Shown: piece after piece, positions 34,606-64,000 of the stretch | Layout of the letters: every line of letters starts with the position of its first letter | How positions within the stretch are numbered: position 1 is the first letter of the stretch | From: Durusdinium trenchii | Taxonomy: Eukaryota; Sar; Dinophyceae; Suessiales; Symbiodiniaceae | Assembly (NCBI GenBank): GCA_963970005.1 | Contig: CAXAMN010028983.1 | Coordinates: 199,339-263,338 of the forward strand | Length of the DNA: 64,000 nt | Direction of reading: 5' to 3' | Program-made: the position numbers and the translations under genes | The notes under the pieces: model-generated | What the model was told of the DNA's origin: nothing | The model's database searches: none | The model's input: the letters and a program-made list of their open reading frames with translations, nothing else

Positions 34606-37600
34606 AGAAACATCACTGCACCTTTGGGGCCGGACCTGTTGGGCCTCTTTGGACCCTAAGGTCCGGTCCCTCCAGCGTCACGCGGCAGCCACGTTCACGC
34701 GCCGGCTCGGCCCCCCGGGCGCGGCGGAAGGACCTCGAGGCGAGACGGGAGCTGTGGCGGATGGTCCGCAATGGAGCTTGAAGAGTAGCCTGCTATCTGT
34801 CAGCTCATGATTGTTGATGAGCTACTTTGATATCATCGTTTTTGAAGCTGAAGGTTCAAGGAACGTCCGCCAAGGCTGTGTCTCCCTCAATGCAAAGGCA
34901 AAGGTGTTCTACTTCTTGTTGTAGCTCAGGTATGGAAAAGACATCCTTTGTGTGTGTCTTTATGTAGTCGATCGGGAGTGTGATTCAAAGAATAGCCGGG
35001 ACCACCAAGTTCCACCTGCCAAGCACCATGTTCCACACCAGTTGATTGGAACTTTGATGACCATAGCAACGGCACTTACCCGGCTGAAAACTCACATGGA
35101 CCCCTGAAAACCACTCGTTTTGTAGAGGAAAACAGTCCGACTCAGGGGTGCCATTCTCAGGGTCCATATTAGTTTTGGGGAGTGTACAAACAAAATGAAA
35201 TCTATCAGTGTCGAGCTCTACTCTACTGTGAGATACATGCTACAACCAAACCCCATCCTTTTGAGGTGGTACAATGATCTCTGATCGAAAGGCCGCTTTC
35301 CCGAACACGCATTCGGCTCATTCGGCTCCACATGATCATGATACATACATCCTGACAATCAAAAAACGTTCACAACATCCACATCCACATTCCAAGCCGG
35401 TATCCATCTTGCAGTTCGTGGTGTGGGATGGTGTGGATGTTTTTCTTGAGCTGACTCGAGGGTCAAAGAGTGACGTTGGGGCCACCGTCGTCTCCGTCCT
35501 CCGACGCCCAAACGCCCAAACCACCGCACGCTTCCGGAACGGAACGGGCCCGGTTGGTTGGTTGGTTCTCGAGTGTCCGGGCAGATCAGGAACTTCAGGT
35601 TCGCCACCTCAATGGGCTTCTCGATGGGCATCATCACCTGCGGTTCGTTCTCAGCTAAGAGGTGGGCTGAAATGGTGGTGCGGTTCGGAGAAGAGGCGTG
35701 TTGAAACCAGGGCAACCTTCAAGAGCACTATATCGCTCTTCGTAAGCCGGAAAGCTTATTGTGAAATAGATAGACAACGATAGACATATATATATATATA
35801 TATATAAGGAGATGGAGGGACTGAACATAAGACTTTGAACCTGAATCTCTTGCCTTCCCCTGCCTTTGCAGGAGTGATGAGGAGTTCAGGGTGCAGGATC
35901 GTCACGAGCAGGTCTTAAACACAAGTAAAGCTTGCGGTAAATGATCTTGAGGGACGACATCTATATCTATGAATGATCTTGGGCCCTAAGCCCTAGTCTT
36001 TATTAGCCGGACTCCTATCGATTTCTGGCACTTCTCCTCCGTTGGTACAAGGTGGTACAATGCTGGTGCTGGTGCTGGTCGGGCTTCTGAATCGTGGAAG
36101 CGCCATTTTCCCTCTGTGTCGTCTTGAGTGTATAGTTTTGTGCGTCGACCTGCGCACTCTTTTGGGGTTTTCATGCATCTTGCGCCCAGTGGGACGCAAA
36201 TGCCGTTCGCGCGTTTCACTCGTGGATCGTGCGCAATGAGTGGGTGTACAAGGTGGTACAATATGGGACCTGTTCTTGCACAAAAAAGCACATCCAACAG
36301 CCCCCCCAAAAAAACATCTGAAATGAAGTCATGCTGAAAAATATGGTTATTGGATGTAGTCCACCTCAAAAACCATCCAAACACCTATCTTCCACCCCTC
36401 CCTTCTTCGCCAAAACAGGGTCGCACTTCCCACCTGACGAACCTCCAGCATCCAGGCACGGCCGTACCTGTACCAAGCAAACATGTCATGTCGATGGATG
36501 TAATGATGTTTTATTCCGGTACTTTTTGATGCGAGGCCAATCCTTTTTGAACATGGGATGCGATGGATCAACATTGAAAAGAACAACACGCAACAGATGT
36601 TGAATTAACCCCAAGCAAAACGACCATGTTCATCCTTCCCACTTTTTAAACAGTATCCAAAAAGACTCGGTTGGACACTCAATGGTTTGCTCTGAACCGC
36701 CCGTGACGGGCTCTGAACCTCCACTCGCCCGGTCAGAAGCTCGGTCCATCGGCCCATCGCGTGTTCATCGGCTTTGCGTCGGGCCGGCGGCTCCGGCCGT
36801 GGAGCACTGTTGCTCATCCAGGTTGAAGATCCCGGTGTCAAAGGGTGTGTCATCCTGCAAACAAAGGCATTTTTTCAAGGGTTTGTCAAGGTCTAACAGA
36901 AGTCTAACAGAGTCTAATTAACGGTCAGTGTGTGTTTTTCGTTCCACTTTTGGACCAACCTCACAAGGTATGACAATTCCTGGCAAAGCAATGGACAACG
37001 TCCGCAACATGAGTCATAAGTGTGTGCTGACCCGTGGTCAATGACCCTTCGTAGGAGTATTGAAGCACTGTGAATTTGGGCCGGCTCGACTCACATCACC
37101 ACAGGCTGGCAGACTGACCAAGCATCTCTCAAGCATCTCTTAAAGCGAACGTCCGTCGAAGGAACATCCTTTGTACGCTTTTGCATACCCATCATGGGCC
37201 AACGGCCAAGGGAGGAAGCGATAATCCAGTCAAGGGGAAACATGCAGGAAGATCAGGACTTATAGTCATCCTTGGGTGATCTGGGTGGGTGCTACCTCTA
37301 TGTTCTTTTTTTAAAGTAAGCAGTCCCTGCCGTGGTCTCTCACTCAGCCCATCATACGATTGATACCCTCGACTCCAGCTGCGAATGTGGCAAGTCTCAA
37401 CTGCTCCTCATTCTCGTGGGCATCCTCAGTAAATAGAACGAGACTCTGACAGTTGAAATTAGGGGTGTGAGCTCAACCCCGAAACTTCATTCCCCCCAAG
37501 AAAGCGATGTCTATCATCTGATTTGATGGATCTTGATGGTGTTTCATGGAAGACGATAATGACTCATGACCTCGTTTTCCATTTGTTTTCCATGGGTCCC

Positions 37601-37689
37601 TTTAGGGCTTTTAGAGTTCTCTTGCTCATGCCTTCCAAAAGAAAGAGCTGTCCTCCTATGGAATTGTGATAGCTTGGAAACAAAAAACA
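34606..37689. other. Mostly non-coding, scattered exon-like stretches
   Basis: Minus-strand segments at about 35,575-35,640 (VMMPIEKPIEVANLKFLICP, AG|G acceptor) and 36,040-36,210 (RTKLYTQDDTEGKWRFHDSE) have coding character but no phase-matched partners. A TA run lies at 35,785-35,808. Nothing else recognised. Confidence 0.3.
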
Positions 37690-37795
37690 AGTAGAACTCC
37701 ATGGCGGTCCTCTTGACTATATTGTGACCCTGAAACTGTCCACCAACACCAAGAGCTTCTACCAAGGCCTCGCGTCGCCTCTGGGCTGGTTCCTT
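37690..37795 (-). CDS. Candidate exon of an unidentified gene downstream of PEP synthase copy A
   Basis: The minus-strand frame RREALVEALGVGGQFQGHNI then VKRTAMEFYLF has coding character. It is the closest such segment to the stop of PEP synthase copy A apart from a weaker acidic one at about 38,230-38,300 (GGMDYEDDGNDER). No family recognised. Confidence 0.3.
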
Positions 37796-39197
37796 TGAGA
37801 ACAAGAGACATTTTTGGGGCCTATGATAATGATATCCTCCTAACTGAGTGACCTCTATTTTGCATCACCCAGAAGCCAACAAATGGTATTCTCCTTTCAA
37901 AGAGGAGGTCAAATGGGCTCTAAGCTACTATACATATTATATACTCCAGAAAGACCTCAGAGACTCAGCCGCGTAGCTGCTATAGCTTCCCGCTTCCCCC
38001 ATCCGAAGTGGAGTTTCGCTGGTTTTGTTGAATGGCTTGTACCTGGTGTACTTCAGTTGCTTGTGCTCGACCAAAGTTTGACAGAGTTCTACAACTCTTC
38101 AGACACATGAGCAGCAGGAACCTTTCTACGATGTGATGAAACGTAAGCTTCTTCAAAAAAACGTCCGACCATGGGTGCGACCCTTCAGAGAGGGTCGGCT
38201 TTCTTGGTCGGAACAATTTCACTGAAAAACCATGACGTGGCATCAAGGGCCGCACCCTTTCATCGTTGCCGTCGTCCTCATAGTCCATGCCGCCTGGCCA
38301 CTTCAAATACTTCAACCGAATGAGATGCATCAAAGGACTAGGACACCAAAACAGCCCAAACCGCGGCCCACAGCTCTAGAGTTGATGTAATTACAGTAGC
38401 TGCTTCTCCGATCTTGTTTGTCAGTGTCCTTGGCTCTCTTGGATACCACTCCGAACAGTCTCTCCCAAGGCGGGTTTCGGACCTCCGGCAGTGCCGCGTT
38501 GGATTCGGGATCCCACGCGGCTGGCGGCCACGCTGAGAGCCCAAGAGTTGGTCAAATAGGATCTGAACTGATGTATATATATATATACTTTTTCACAGCT
38601 TAGAGCTGGATTCACAGCTAGACGTTCTGGTGCATTCTTGAAAACACCTATTTTGCCCATAGGGAGTAGCTTCGACGTATCACAAGAGAGAGTTGAATGA
38701 TGTATGCATCAAGCAGGCCAAACTGGATTAGGCCGATGCGACTTTTCTTTTGTCCGATCCTACGTATCTTGGACAACGCCAATAGCAGGTGCCGGTCTCG
38801 TCTCAAATGGTGCGAGGAAGCGATTTGGTGAAAATGGCGGCAGCGCCGAGCGAAAATTCGGGGAAGGCAGGGCCTCCCGTCACCACCACTAGACAAGCCC
38901 CATGGCATGTTCAAGCGGCGATGGAATATATAGTGTACACTTTGAAAGCGATATCGTTCCTTGATACTTAGGAACACTCTTGAAACACAACTGCGTCAAC
39001 GTGTAGTCCGGCATGTTTGGCCCTAGCAACTTAAGTTTTAAACGAAAGCCCAAAAGACCTTGGAGACGCGAATATCAAGAAATAACTTCACAAAGGCTAC
39101 AGAAAATACCTCAAATATGTTGAAATTCTGAAGGTCTCTGTTGGTGGTCTTTTGAACTGTTTCCCCATCCGTTGCTTTCAAAGGCCCAAGATGTTTC

Positions 39198-55829
<16,632 letters not shown>

Positions 55830-56844
55830 GGGGCCTACCGGTCGCACTGGCGGGTCGCCCACTGGGATCGGGGTCCACATAAGGCACATGCCATGCACAA
55901 CCAGTTTTAACATGTTGGGAAAAAACAAACACAAGGCCCTAAGGCCCTAAGGCCCTGTTCATTCCAGTGGAGCCATCTGTATATCCATCTGATGACTCGA
56001 TGACCCTTCAATTGACCAAAGCAAGCAAGTCGGCAACTCCCGGGCTCAACAGCTGATTCCACGATAGATCACATGTTCAGTCTGGTTGACATGATACTTC
56101 CAGGATCTTCCGGGAAAACAACAACACAACACATCAGAGAACAAACTTCTCCAAACAACTAGTATCGACATGAAAGCGGAGACCCTACCCCCAAGTTCTG
56201 AAGACTCAAGATGCCACCAGAAGCCAAGAGCTTTTGCGAAAAGCACGCAATACACCCCTCAACATCCGGGCAAGCAATAAGCAACACCACTGGGTTTGGT
56301 TCAGGCCCGGACCCCTGTCGTGGAGGGTCCAAAGGATTCTTTGGGCACTACATGTTGGCTGTGGAAGGTCTCCATCCTTTCCCTTCCAACTGTCCACCCA
56401 CAGTCACCCCGCAGTCACTCGCCTGAGCTTGAAACGGGGCCCGGCGAACGGGTCTTTGCAGCAAAATCGCTGAAGCCAAGAAGAAGCGGGTCGCACAACT
56501 CCTGCGCAAGGTGCTCTGGGGATCTGTCCGCGGGTCGCAGGGTGCGACTAGCTCAGCACTGTCCCGGTGCGCAAGAGATCTATGAAAATGTCCAAGAAGA
56601 TCTCGGAGAAAACGGGACTTGGTTGATCAACAGAGCCGATTCCATGGCTTGTCCATAAGACTGTTGGCTTTGGTGAACCACCATTGGAAGTAAGTTCCCC
56701 CTCGAAAACATCTATCCATGGTCGCGAGTCATGGGAAAAAGCTCCACAACTAGGCGAGCTCAAAACACTCACTCGGTGCTTTTTGCTTTTTGCTTTTTTT
56801 CTGGGCTTATGCAGTGTGTTTCTCAGCTTTGACATGAACTACCT

Positions 56845-56930
56845 GGACCATCCTGTCTGGGTGTCCTGGCTGGAGATCTCGGATAGTAGTGTAGGGTAGT
56901 ACCAGCCAGGACACCCAAACAGGATGGTCC
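56845..56930. repeat. Strong hairpin: 29-base inverted repeat, 28-base loop
   Basis: The arm GGACCATCCTGTCTGGGTGT (56,845 on) continuing CCTGGCTGG to 56,873 is matched inverted at 56,902-56,930 with one mismatch in 29. It lies roughly 1 kb upstream of the copy A start in the inter-gene spacer. It could be a 3' end or processing signal of copy B, a miniature transposon, or a recombination scar. Confidence 0.85.
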
Positions 56931-57357
56931 TGATACAGTACTTGTGGGCTTCGAGTACCTGATAGTCATCAGCTCCAAGGCGGGCGGTTTTTTTGCTTCG
57001 CGGCATTTGATTCACTGGTTTCAGCTGCGGCGCTGCGCTGCTCGTTGATCATTTGCCAAGGAGGACTCCCAAAGGGTCTTAGAATAGGGCGGCCCCGAAA
57101 AATCCAGAGCTGTAAGTTCTTTCGCAGAGTTGCTCAACGCAAAACTCCTTTTCAGGCAGGAATACCCCAATCCCAAAGATGCCTGCCACAAGCAAATCTA
57201 TAAGACATTATAATCATTATAACACGAGCGTTTTGAGTTGATGAGATTAGGTTCTGGCAGCCATCCGTAGACCAGTATAGAGATGAAGAGTTCAGTTAGG
57301 AAAGAAACAGAACCAACAAGAAAACAATCAAACATAGGAGAAAGAAGACGTCCAATT

Positions 57358-57429
57358 AATCCTGGCAGGACTCAAACCTTCAGTCTTTGGTTTCAACTAC
57401 CAACGACTTATCCCTTAGGCCACAGGACC
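57358..57429 (-). tRNA. Degenerate tRNA-like sequence (pseudo-tRNA or SINE head)
   Basis: A 72-base minus-strand segment folds as a tRNA by eye: acceptor GGTCCTG with CAGGATT, a D-arm containing GGCCTAAGGGATAAGTC, anticodon stem TTGGT/ACCAA, and a T-loop TTTGAGT. It resembles an Arg-type tRNA body, but position 33 is G instead of U (loop AGTTGAA, nominal anticodon TTG), and the T stem GAAGG/CCTGC has a mismatch. It is probably not a functional tRNA. Confidence 0.5.
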
Positions 57430-58202
57430 CTCCAAAGTAAGCATGTCACACCGTGCGCAACATAGTTGCCACAAAAACAGGCTGGGTACGTACTCTATAG
57501 TTAAATATTGGTTACAGCATGTTACAGCCATATTTGTAAAGTCAGAGCACGTGCGCGCTCATTGATTCATGGCTTTTGCTGTTTGATATGCCGAAGACAC
57601 TGCGCGTTGTGCGTATCAATAGGCAAATTACAAGCCTCGCACCACCATGCGTTGGCGCAAGCATGCCTCATCTAAGCCTGGCTCTTCAAGCAAGCACTCG
57701 ACCTCCATATCACGGATCTTTGTGTGCTGGCCTACGTCTTTCCGGAGTCCTCCTCAAGTCAATCTCAACAAATGCCCTGCTCAACAGTTTCTCACCCAGA
57801 AAAACCAGTGGGGTGACTGTCCGGCTGGACCTGCTGTTGGGGTGTTTCAGGTGAGAAGCTGAAGCTGAGGGTCGTGCTCAAGAGACGCTCAAAAGGGTCT
57901 GCACATGAGCAGATTGAAGATCCAAAACAATTCACCCTTCGGGCTAAAGGAAAGCCAATGGTCTGGCTGAAAATTTGCGGCTGTTGACCAGCAAAGTCTC
58001 AAATCGATCTCCGGAATGGCCAGCAAACTTCATGTGTGTTGCACCAGTCTACTGAACTCATTCCAGGCAACATGAGACGAGGTCAAAAGAAGCCTGAGTC
58101 GGTTGGAGGGGCTAGAGTCTCCTCTTGAGAGGGGTCAGGTCAGTCAATCTCGCTTCATGCTGCCTTGTGGGGCATGAAACATGGCGCAGCTACTGGCGCA
58201 GC

Positions 58203-61200
58203 TCATTTCTTCGCCAAGAATTGCCAGGTGGGGATGACCTCAGATCTTCTCGAAGTGAGTTTCAGTGACAGTCCTCGTGCTGTGGCTGTTGCTCAACACA
58301 ACGAACTCTTAGGCTGATGGAAGCCCCTCAGAATTGGTCGATCTCAAAATCCCCAACAGTCAACCGTTGGAATGAGATGTTCAAGTTCTGGGTAGTTGAT
58401 TCATCAACACAATTCCGCAATTCGCTTGAGGAATCCTTCAGAAGACCAATAAACGCTGCCTCCGCGATTTACATTTGCGCCCAGCGGCGGAGTCTGGGTT
58501 GAGCGACACCGAGTCGATGCCCTGCGTGGGGACGGACGCCGAATGAACAAAGGCAGGTCTGGAAGAGAAGAGAAGAGAGTGAACCTGGAAGGTACAGTGG
58601 TTTCAGAGTAGATGGTACAATCCCAAAGAGGTGTTTGTTTATAGTGACCCTATGTGACCCTCATTTCTCTTTGGTATTGTGCCATCCATTATGAAACCAC
58701 TGTAGAATGTCCAGGTTCCCTCTTGAGATTGTTTGTAGATGTCTGAAATTCCTGCATAGTCCTTCATTGCCCTTAAAAGGATGTTCCAATCAGCAAAACG
58801 ATTCCGGTCATCTTCCGGTCCCTACGGGAAGATTGGGTGGAAGACTTCTACAGTAACCGGACCGGAGCATAAGTATTCTATACGTTCTATTCCCATATGT
58901 GTTTTTACTCCCAAACACTCAGAGACCCTTTCGATTTGCTCACAGCCGAGTCAAACAACAGATCACCCACCGCCGTCACCATCCACCGTCCGCCGCGACT
59001 GGCGCCACCGCCGGCGTCCGCCTGCTCCATGAGCCACTTCGCGAGGTCTGGGTGATCGGAAGGGCCCTGTCCGCAGATGCCCACGTACCTCGGTGCCGGG
59101 CCGTCGTCCCCAACGAACCAACGGGATCCAAACGATGTACCAAGCAGCTGACTGAGCGCAAGTAACACGGGGCCGAGTCTTGGTCCTTCCTTTCGGCAAC
59201 TGTCCATTGGTTGGAAGGGTGATGAGGTGTGATGGGTGAGTGTGGGCTGACAAGGCACATGAATGGCACAGCGAAGGATCATGAGTTTGGGCCCTTAATG
59301 GGTATGGGGAGAATGCCCAACCAGTCGAACATTTATATTATAGATCACCTACGATACAAATCACGATAAAATGTTACGAGGGGCACCTGATCTTTTTAGG
59401 TTGTGCCATGCCAAAAGTCGGATCTTCACTGCTCAAACACCAATCTGCATCCATCTCTGTCTCGCATCCTCAAGTCGGAGTTTGCTTGGTACCCTCCCCA
59501 ATCAACAAGTTGCTGAGAACAATTGGATTTGACAACTAAATTAACCCAAAAATCCGCTGAAGATCCTCCCCATCCATCCAAGAATCCATCCTAGAGTACC
59601 CATCCTAACCCAACAGCCATCAACAGGCCTCCAACCATTCAGCCATTCAAAACCTAAGAATTGAACCCTTCTGATCCATTCTTCTTTGATCAAGGCACTT
59701 GCCCTTCTTCTTAGCTGCTTTGATCAAGGTCTCCAAACCCTTCATCACCGCAGGGTTTCGCTCGTCGAAGTACTGGGCCACTAGGCCTCGAGGCGGGTTG
59801 GCGGTCGAAGCCGCAAGCCGGGTTGCCGGGTGTAGAAGCTGGAGGTCAACTGATTTCGGCTGTTGTTGTTGTTGTTTGGTGCAGAACTCGGTTAGGGCGC
59901 TAATATTGTAGTCAGCTGAGAAGCTGCTGTCGCCTCTGTCAGTACTTGCGTCAGTACTTCTTGGTCTTACCAACATCAGCTTTTTCAAGTTGTTTTCTTC
60001 ACCCATGTTTTACCCCATGTGACATTGATTCAATCCTTGCTCCAACAAGCCCGTCCCATCTTTCAACTCCAAAAGCCAATCCCTTCACCAAAATCACGGC
60101 GAATCCATCAGGTCAGTGCATCACCACCTCGTTTCGTCACGTCGTCGCCTGAATCACGGTCCAGTCCCAAGGTCAGCTGCGTCAGATCGTTGCTGCCAAT
60201 GGAGAAGCCGTCCTGACGTGGCTCCCACTGGTGGCTCCCACGTGGTCGTTGGGCGAGCGAGCATCCGAGCGAGCAAAGTCGATGATGGTCAATGCATCTG
60301 TTGTGAATAAGGCCAAGTCCCTGCTCCCAGCTGGAAGGTTGTAAGTCAAACACTCTGAAATGATTACAGGGCTCAAACAGCCATGAACAAAAACTGCCGT
60401 GAGAAATCATAGATGACCCTTCCAGTGACCTCTGATTCCAAGCGTGGCCCAGCTCTTTGAACAGCGCGATACGACGAAGGCGAGCGGCGAAATACTCCAG
60501 GAACTCTTCCGCGAGGAAGACGTTGCTTGGAAGTTCAGCCATCATATTCACCTGAACAGGAAAGGACTGTTGCTCTGCAGATCTGCAAGAAGAATTGAGA
60601 CTTATAATTTATATATCCAAAGCTGACAAAGAGGATTCGAACGCTCTTTGCTCTTGAACATCTTGAACTTCTTGAGAAGGCGGTTGTGATTTTGAGCTAT
60701 TTTGCAGGTCAAAATAACTCGATCGACGACTGTTGGTCCTCGTGGTTGGTTTTCACCGAAGGTGTCGGGTCATTAGTGAATAATATTGAATATCATTATA
60801 TATAGTTCTTACTCTAGAGACTCTTTGGGAATAACATGGAATAACAATTTTGCAGACGTGCAGACTCTTTGTCAACAATTTGGTCTCCATGTAGTATGCC
60901 TTCAAATTCATTTGTGTGCCAGGAATAGCTCTTTACAAAGCAAGTATGTTGGTTTCCTTAGCCATCTCAATCTGCTTGACGCCCTTGTTAAGCTTTGATG
61001 CCTTTCCCTTGGGCTCCCACCTTTAGGCCATCCTCCCCGCGTTTGAGGCCATTCTTCTCCTTGGTTTCGAGGAGTTCTGTGCGGCGCTCAAATGCGATTC
61101 TGAGCTGAGCAAAGGCTGTCTGAAAGGTGATAAGTACCAAGGAGCTTAGAACTCCAAACCCAGTGGCATGCCTTAAAACAAAAGAAAACAGTTGACCAAT

Positions 61201-63843
61201 GTTGACCAAATCTTTTCCAATCGATCCATCATGTATGGTGAAACCACCTCAACGTAGGCAAATATTATGCATTTGGATGTCTTTTGACATTGGAGGAGAA
61301 CAATGATGTGGTGTCCGTTGGGTATAATGAAAGTCTTTGAGTTCTGAGTGCAGCCACGTGGCTTGCTTGGAGGTGCAACTTCTTATGCATAGATACATCT
61401 GATCTTGGTCTTTGAGACAACCCCAAGATAGTGGATCATTTGAGTGTCAAAAAGGCAGGAGATTGCACATGATTGATTGGGCAATCAGCACATATTACAT
61501 ACTGCAATATTACGCGGAACAATTGTTTTGTTCTGCCAAATGTTCACTCGGGGGAGGTTCAATACATTGTGATGTGAACATTGGTTCTGGAACCTTGCAG
61601 GGCATCCCTGTGGTTCGGTAGATCGTCTGGGTACGTACAGACCCTATTTGTACACCCCCCCCCCAATGGCTTGTAACCTGCCCAATGCGTTGGGAGTATG
61701 GGCCATGGGGCAAACAAAAAGAGTAGCTTCCAAATGCTTGAAAGAAACTTCCATTGACGTCAGAGCAATTGGCACCAGCTGGTGCATCACTTAACAAATC
61801 GCAAATTCTTCTTGACCACAGCGTCCCGCCAAGGTCTTCCAAAAAACCCACCGGTGGTCTTCTGTAGTTCTCTTCTTCGAGGCTCGAGGACTTCATTCAC
61901 GTCTCTGGCCATGTCCAAGGTCCGCACGAAGGGAATCCTCCGCGCGGCGTTCCGCCCGGGAAGGTCTTTTGGTGTTGGTTTGTCCGTCCGGACAGGCGTG
62001 TGGATGTCACATTCAGATGCTTTTTAAGCCACGACAACAAATGAAAAGTCAATGAAAGAATGCATGAAGATAATGGTCAATCCAGCTTCTTGAAGATCCT
62101 GGAGATGAAGGATAATAAACTTCATAAACAAATACCGCAAATCATGGTAACCCTTAGGGATCCTGGGATCCTGAGGGCAGTCACCAATCCCATAGTTTCT
62201 GGTCACCCCAGGTATCTGGGTGAAAGACCATCTCCAGGTTCCAATTATGTCCAATTGAAGGTGTCTCATCCAACCAACCCAGGAGTCTACCGAGATGTTC
62301 TCCATCTTTCGAAGCCTTCCCATTTCATCTCCAAATCAACAACTGGTTGTTTTGGACATAAGTCATCCATGATCAATTTGGGATCATCGCTTTCACATGC
62401 TTTCACTCCCATCTATCGACCAACAAAAAAAGGGAAAACATAACACAACATAACACACAACCTCCCATCAGTCCAACTCCGGAGGGTGACAACCTAGTGA
62501 CTCCACTCCACTCCGGGTCATCTAGTGACTCCGGTCTTCTTCTTCCCAACTCTCCAAGGAAAACAACATAACACAACCTCCTCTCCTTTCAAGGAAAACA
62601 ACCTCCCAAGGCTCATCCGTCCAAGGCTCATGATCTCCACGTTCTTCAGTCCCATCTCTCCGCGCACCATCTTCACCGCCTCCACGGATCGGATCGGATT
62701 CGCTGCCGGAGGGTGAAGTCAGATCTGACGCGGCCCGGTCGGATCGACTTGGGGAGTGGATGAAGCTGCATGCAATAGGACTTCTGGGAATGAAGTCTCC
62801 ACATGAATCAGTCCTTGGATATGTTTTTGGAGACATGAATGTGTTTCAAATTGCTGAGGGAGCACTCAAGCGATCTCAAGAGCCAAGAGGAAGAGTACTT
62901 ATATCATCTAAAAAGATCATCATCATCTTGAGCGAGAATATCCACCAACCTGAATTAGAAAGACTTTGCTGCTCCACCAGCGAATGCTTGAAGGTCGATT
63001 CGACATTCGACCCTCCGAACAACTATCCCACCAATTCAGTGGCCTAATCCCAGCTGCCACCCGCCTGTTTTTGGGGTGAAGCCTCACCACCCCCAAACGC
63101 TGAGCTACGCCATGCCCCGCCTCCAACTCCATGGCAAAGCACTCCTCGAAGAAGGGGTCCGTGTACCGGCCACAACCGCGGAAGCCGATCATGGGGTTCT
63201 CCTGGACGTTGGCACGGAGAATGCGGGGCTAGGTGAGACCTAGGAGTTGGACCATGTTGGATAGAACACCTGGGAAAAACACACAGAAAATTCACCTGAA
63301 ATGAAAACGAAGTGCAGGCTGAGGTTTGAGAGACTTTACAGGTTGATCCGTTGAGGTTTGGTGATAGATTGATGTCTTCTTCTCAGCATCCTTCGCACAA
63401 AGGACATCGAAAAAAGGACGACAGACAGTCTATGCTTTCAATGCTAAACCACACGTGCAAAAATGGAGTGGGACATCTCAAGACCTAAGGGTCCAGGAGT
63501 CACAGAGCTCGGGGTAGTGTGACTCGTCCCAGCCAGTGAGTGGATGTGACAGGGGCACCCCGACTTCCTCCGTCCGACATGTGACGCCTGGGTTCGAGTT
63601 GTTCACATCTCATGTCTCATGAAGGTCAATCCGACTTGAAGAGTTAGTGAGACCTGAAGAGTTAGTTGTCCATCAATCTCAATGGTCGAGTCAACCAACG
63701 TTCCGCCAGAGCAACCCTGGACCCCCCCAAAAAATCCACGGTAATTACCAGATGCTTGGTTTTGACCCCACTATCTGCAGCACACCGTTTTCTGCGTCTC
63801 CTCATCTGGTTCATATTGCTCACCACCAATGAGGCTCTTGTAC
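58203..63843 (-). CDS. Phosphoenolpyruvate synthase, 3' exons (copy B, partial)
   Basis: Eleven exons match exons 24-34 of copy A in order, size and phase: 63801-63843, 63121-63201, 62630-62679, 61886-61937, 61021-61059, 60489-60551, 60149-60212, 59699-59786, 59022-59088, 58489-58521, 58203-58238 (TGA). The encoded protein is identical to copy A over these exons except one Lys to Arg change in exon 27 (MARDVNEVL). Codons differ widely at third positions. The gene continues past the right edge, so the presequence and ATP-grasp half are not visible. Same strand and head-to-tail with copy A, so a tandem duplicate. Confidence 0.9.
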
Positions 63844-64000
63844 CTGAGCGCGGCTTGACTGCTTGGATCAAGAAGGGTCGGACACTTTGGACCAACTACA
63901 GCGGCATCTCCGAAGAAAGGACAAGCAGTCCTAGGAGGTGAAAGAAAGACTAATGGGGGTTGTTCAAAAGTCCTTTCATTTTTTTCCAGGCCTTTCGCAG

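Larger units (their letters stand above)
55830..58202. other. Spacer between tandem PEP synthase genes
   Basis: About 2.4 kb between the stop of copy B and the start of copy A. It contains three tandem AAGGCCCT units at 55,932-55,957, the hairpin at 56,845-56,930 and the tRNA-like sequence at 57,358-57,429. A plus-strand stretch at about 56,465-56,540 (KIAEAKKKRVAQLLRKVLWG) keeps a helical-looking open frame but has no partner exon. I see no TATA-like promoter I would defend; dinoflagellate promoters are poorly defined. Confidence 0.5.

Overview
The window looks like nuclear DNA of a photosynthetic dinoflagellate, most likely of the Symbiodiniaceae. Every recognisable gene lies on the minus strand. 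Genes are cut into dozens of very short exons. By my reading most introns begin with GC or GA instead of GT and end AG, with a G as the first exon base. One gene carries a peridinin-plastid-type presequence. No genome comparison could be run, so the taxon is an inference.

Layout, in transcription order (right to left). (1) 63,843-58,203: the 3' ten-plus exons of a PEP synthase gene (copy B), cut by the right edge. (2) 58,202-55,830: a 2.4 kb spacer with a tRNA-like sequence and a strong hairpin. (3) 55,829-39,198: a complete second PEP synthase gene (copy A), about 34 exons and about 885 codons over 16.6 kb, with a bipartite plastid-targeting presequence. The two are head-to-tail paralogues whose exons differ almost only at synonymous sites. 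(4) About 38-17 kb: mostly non-coding DNA with repeats and scattered exon-like segments of one or more genes I cannot name; the best set is three phase-compatible exons at 19.5-20.9 kb. (5) 16,314 to 4,605: an unnamed gene of about 37 exons and more than 2,200 codons. It joins a zinc-finger-like and coiled-coil segment, a UBA-like domain in a long charged exon, a core resembling a cytosine-C5 methyltransferase fold, and a C-terminal half with three conserved-looking acid/histidine motifs reminiscent of a transposase. (6) 3,938-347: the 5' six exons of the class I ribonucleotide reductase large subunit, cut by the left edge.

The genes do not form one pathway. PEP synthase would make PEP from pyruvate and ATP inside the plastid; ribonucleotide reductase makes dNTPs; the large gene between them is probably of mobile-element or domesticated origin. 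What links them is the architecture: unidirectional order, tandem duplication, GC/GA-AG introns and intron-borne repeats. Exon borders below were placed by hand from reading-frame phase and protein homology remembered from the families; they need transcript confirmation.
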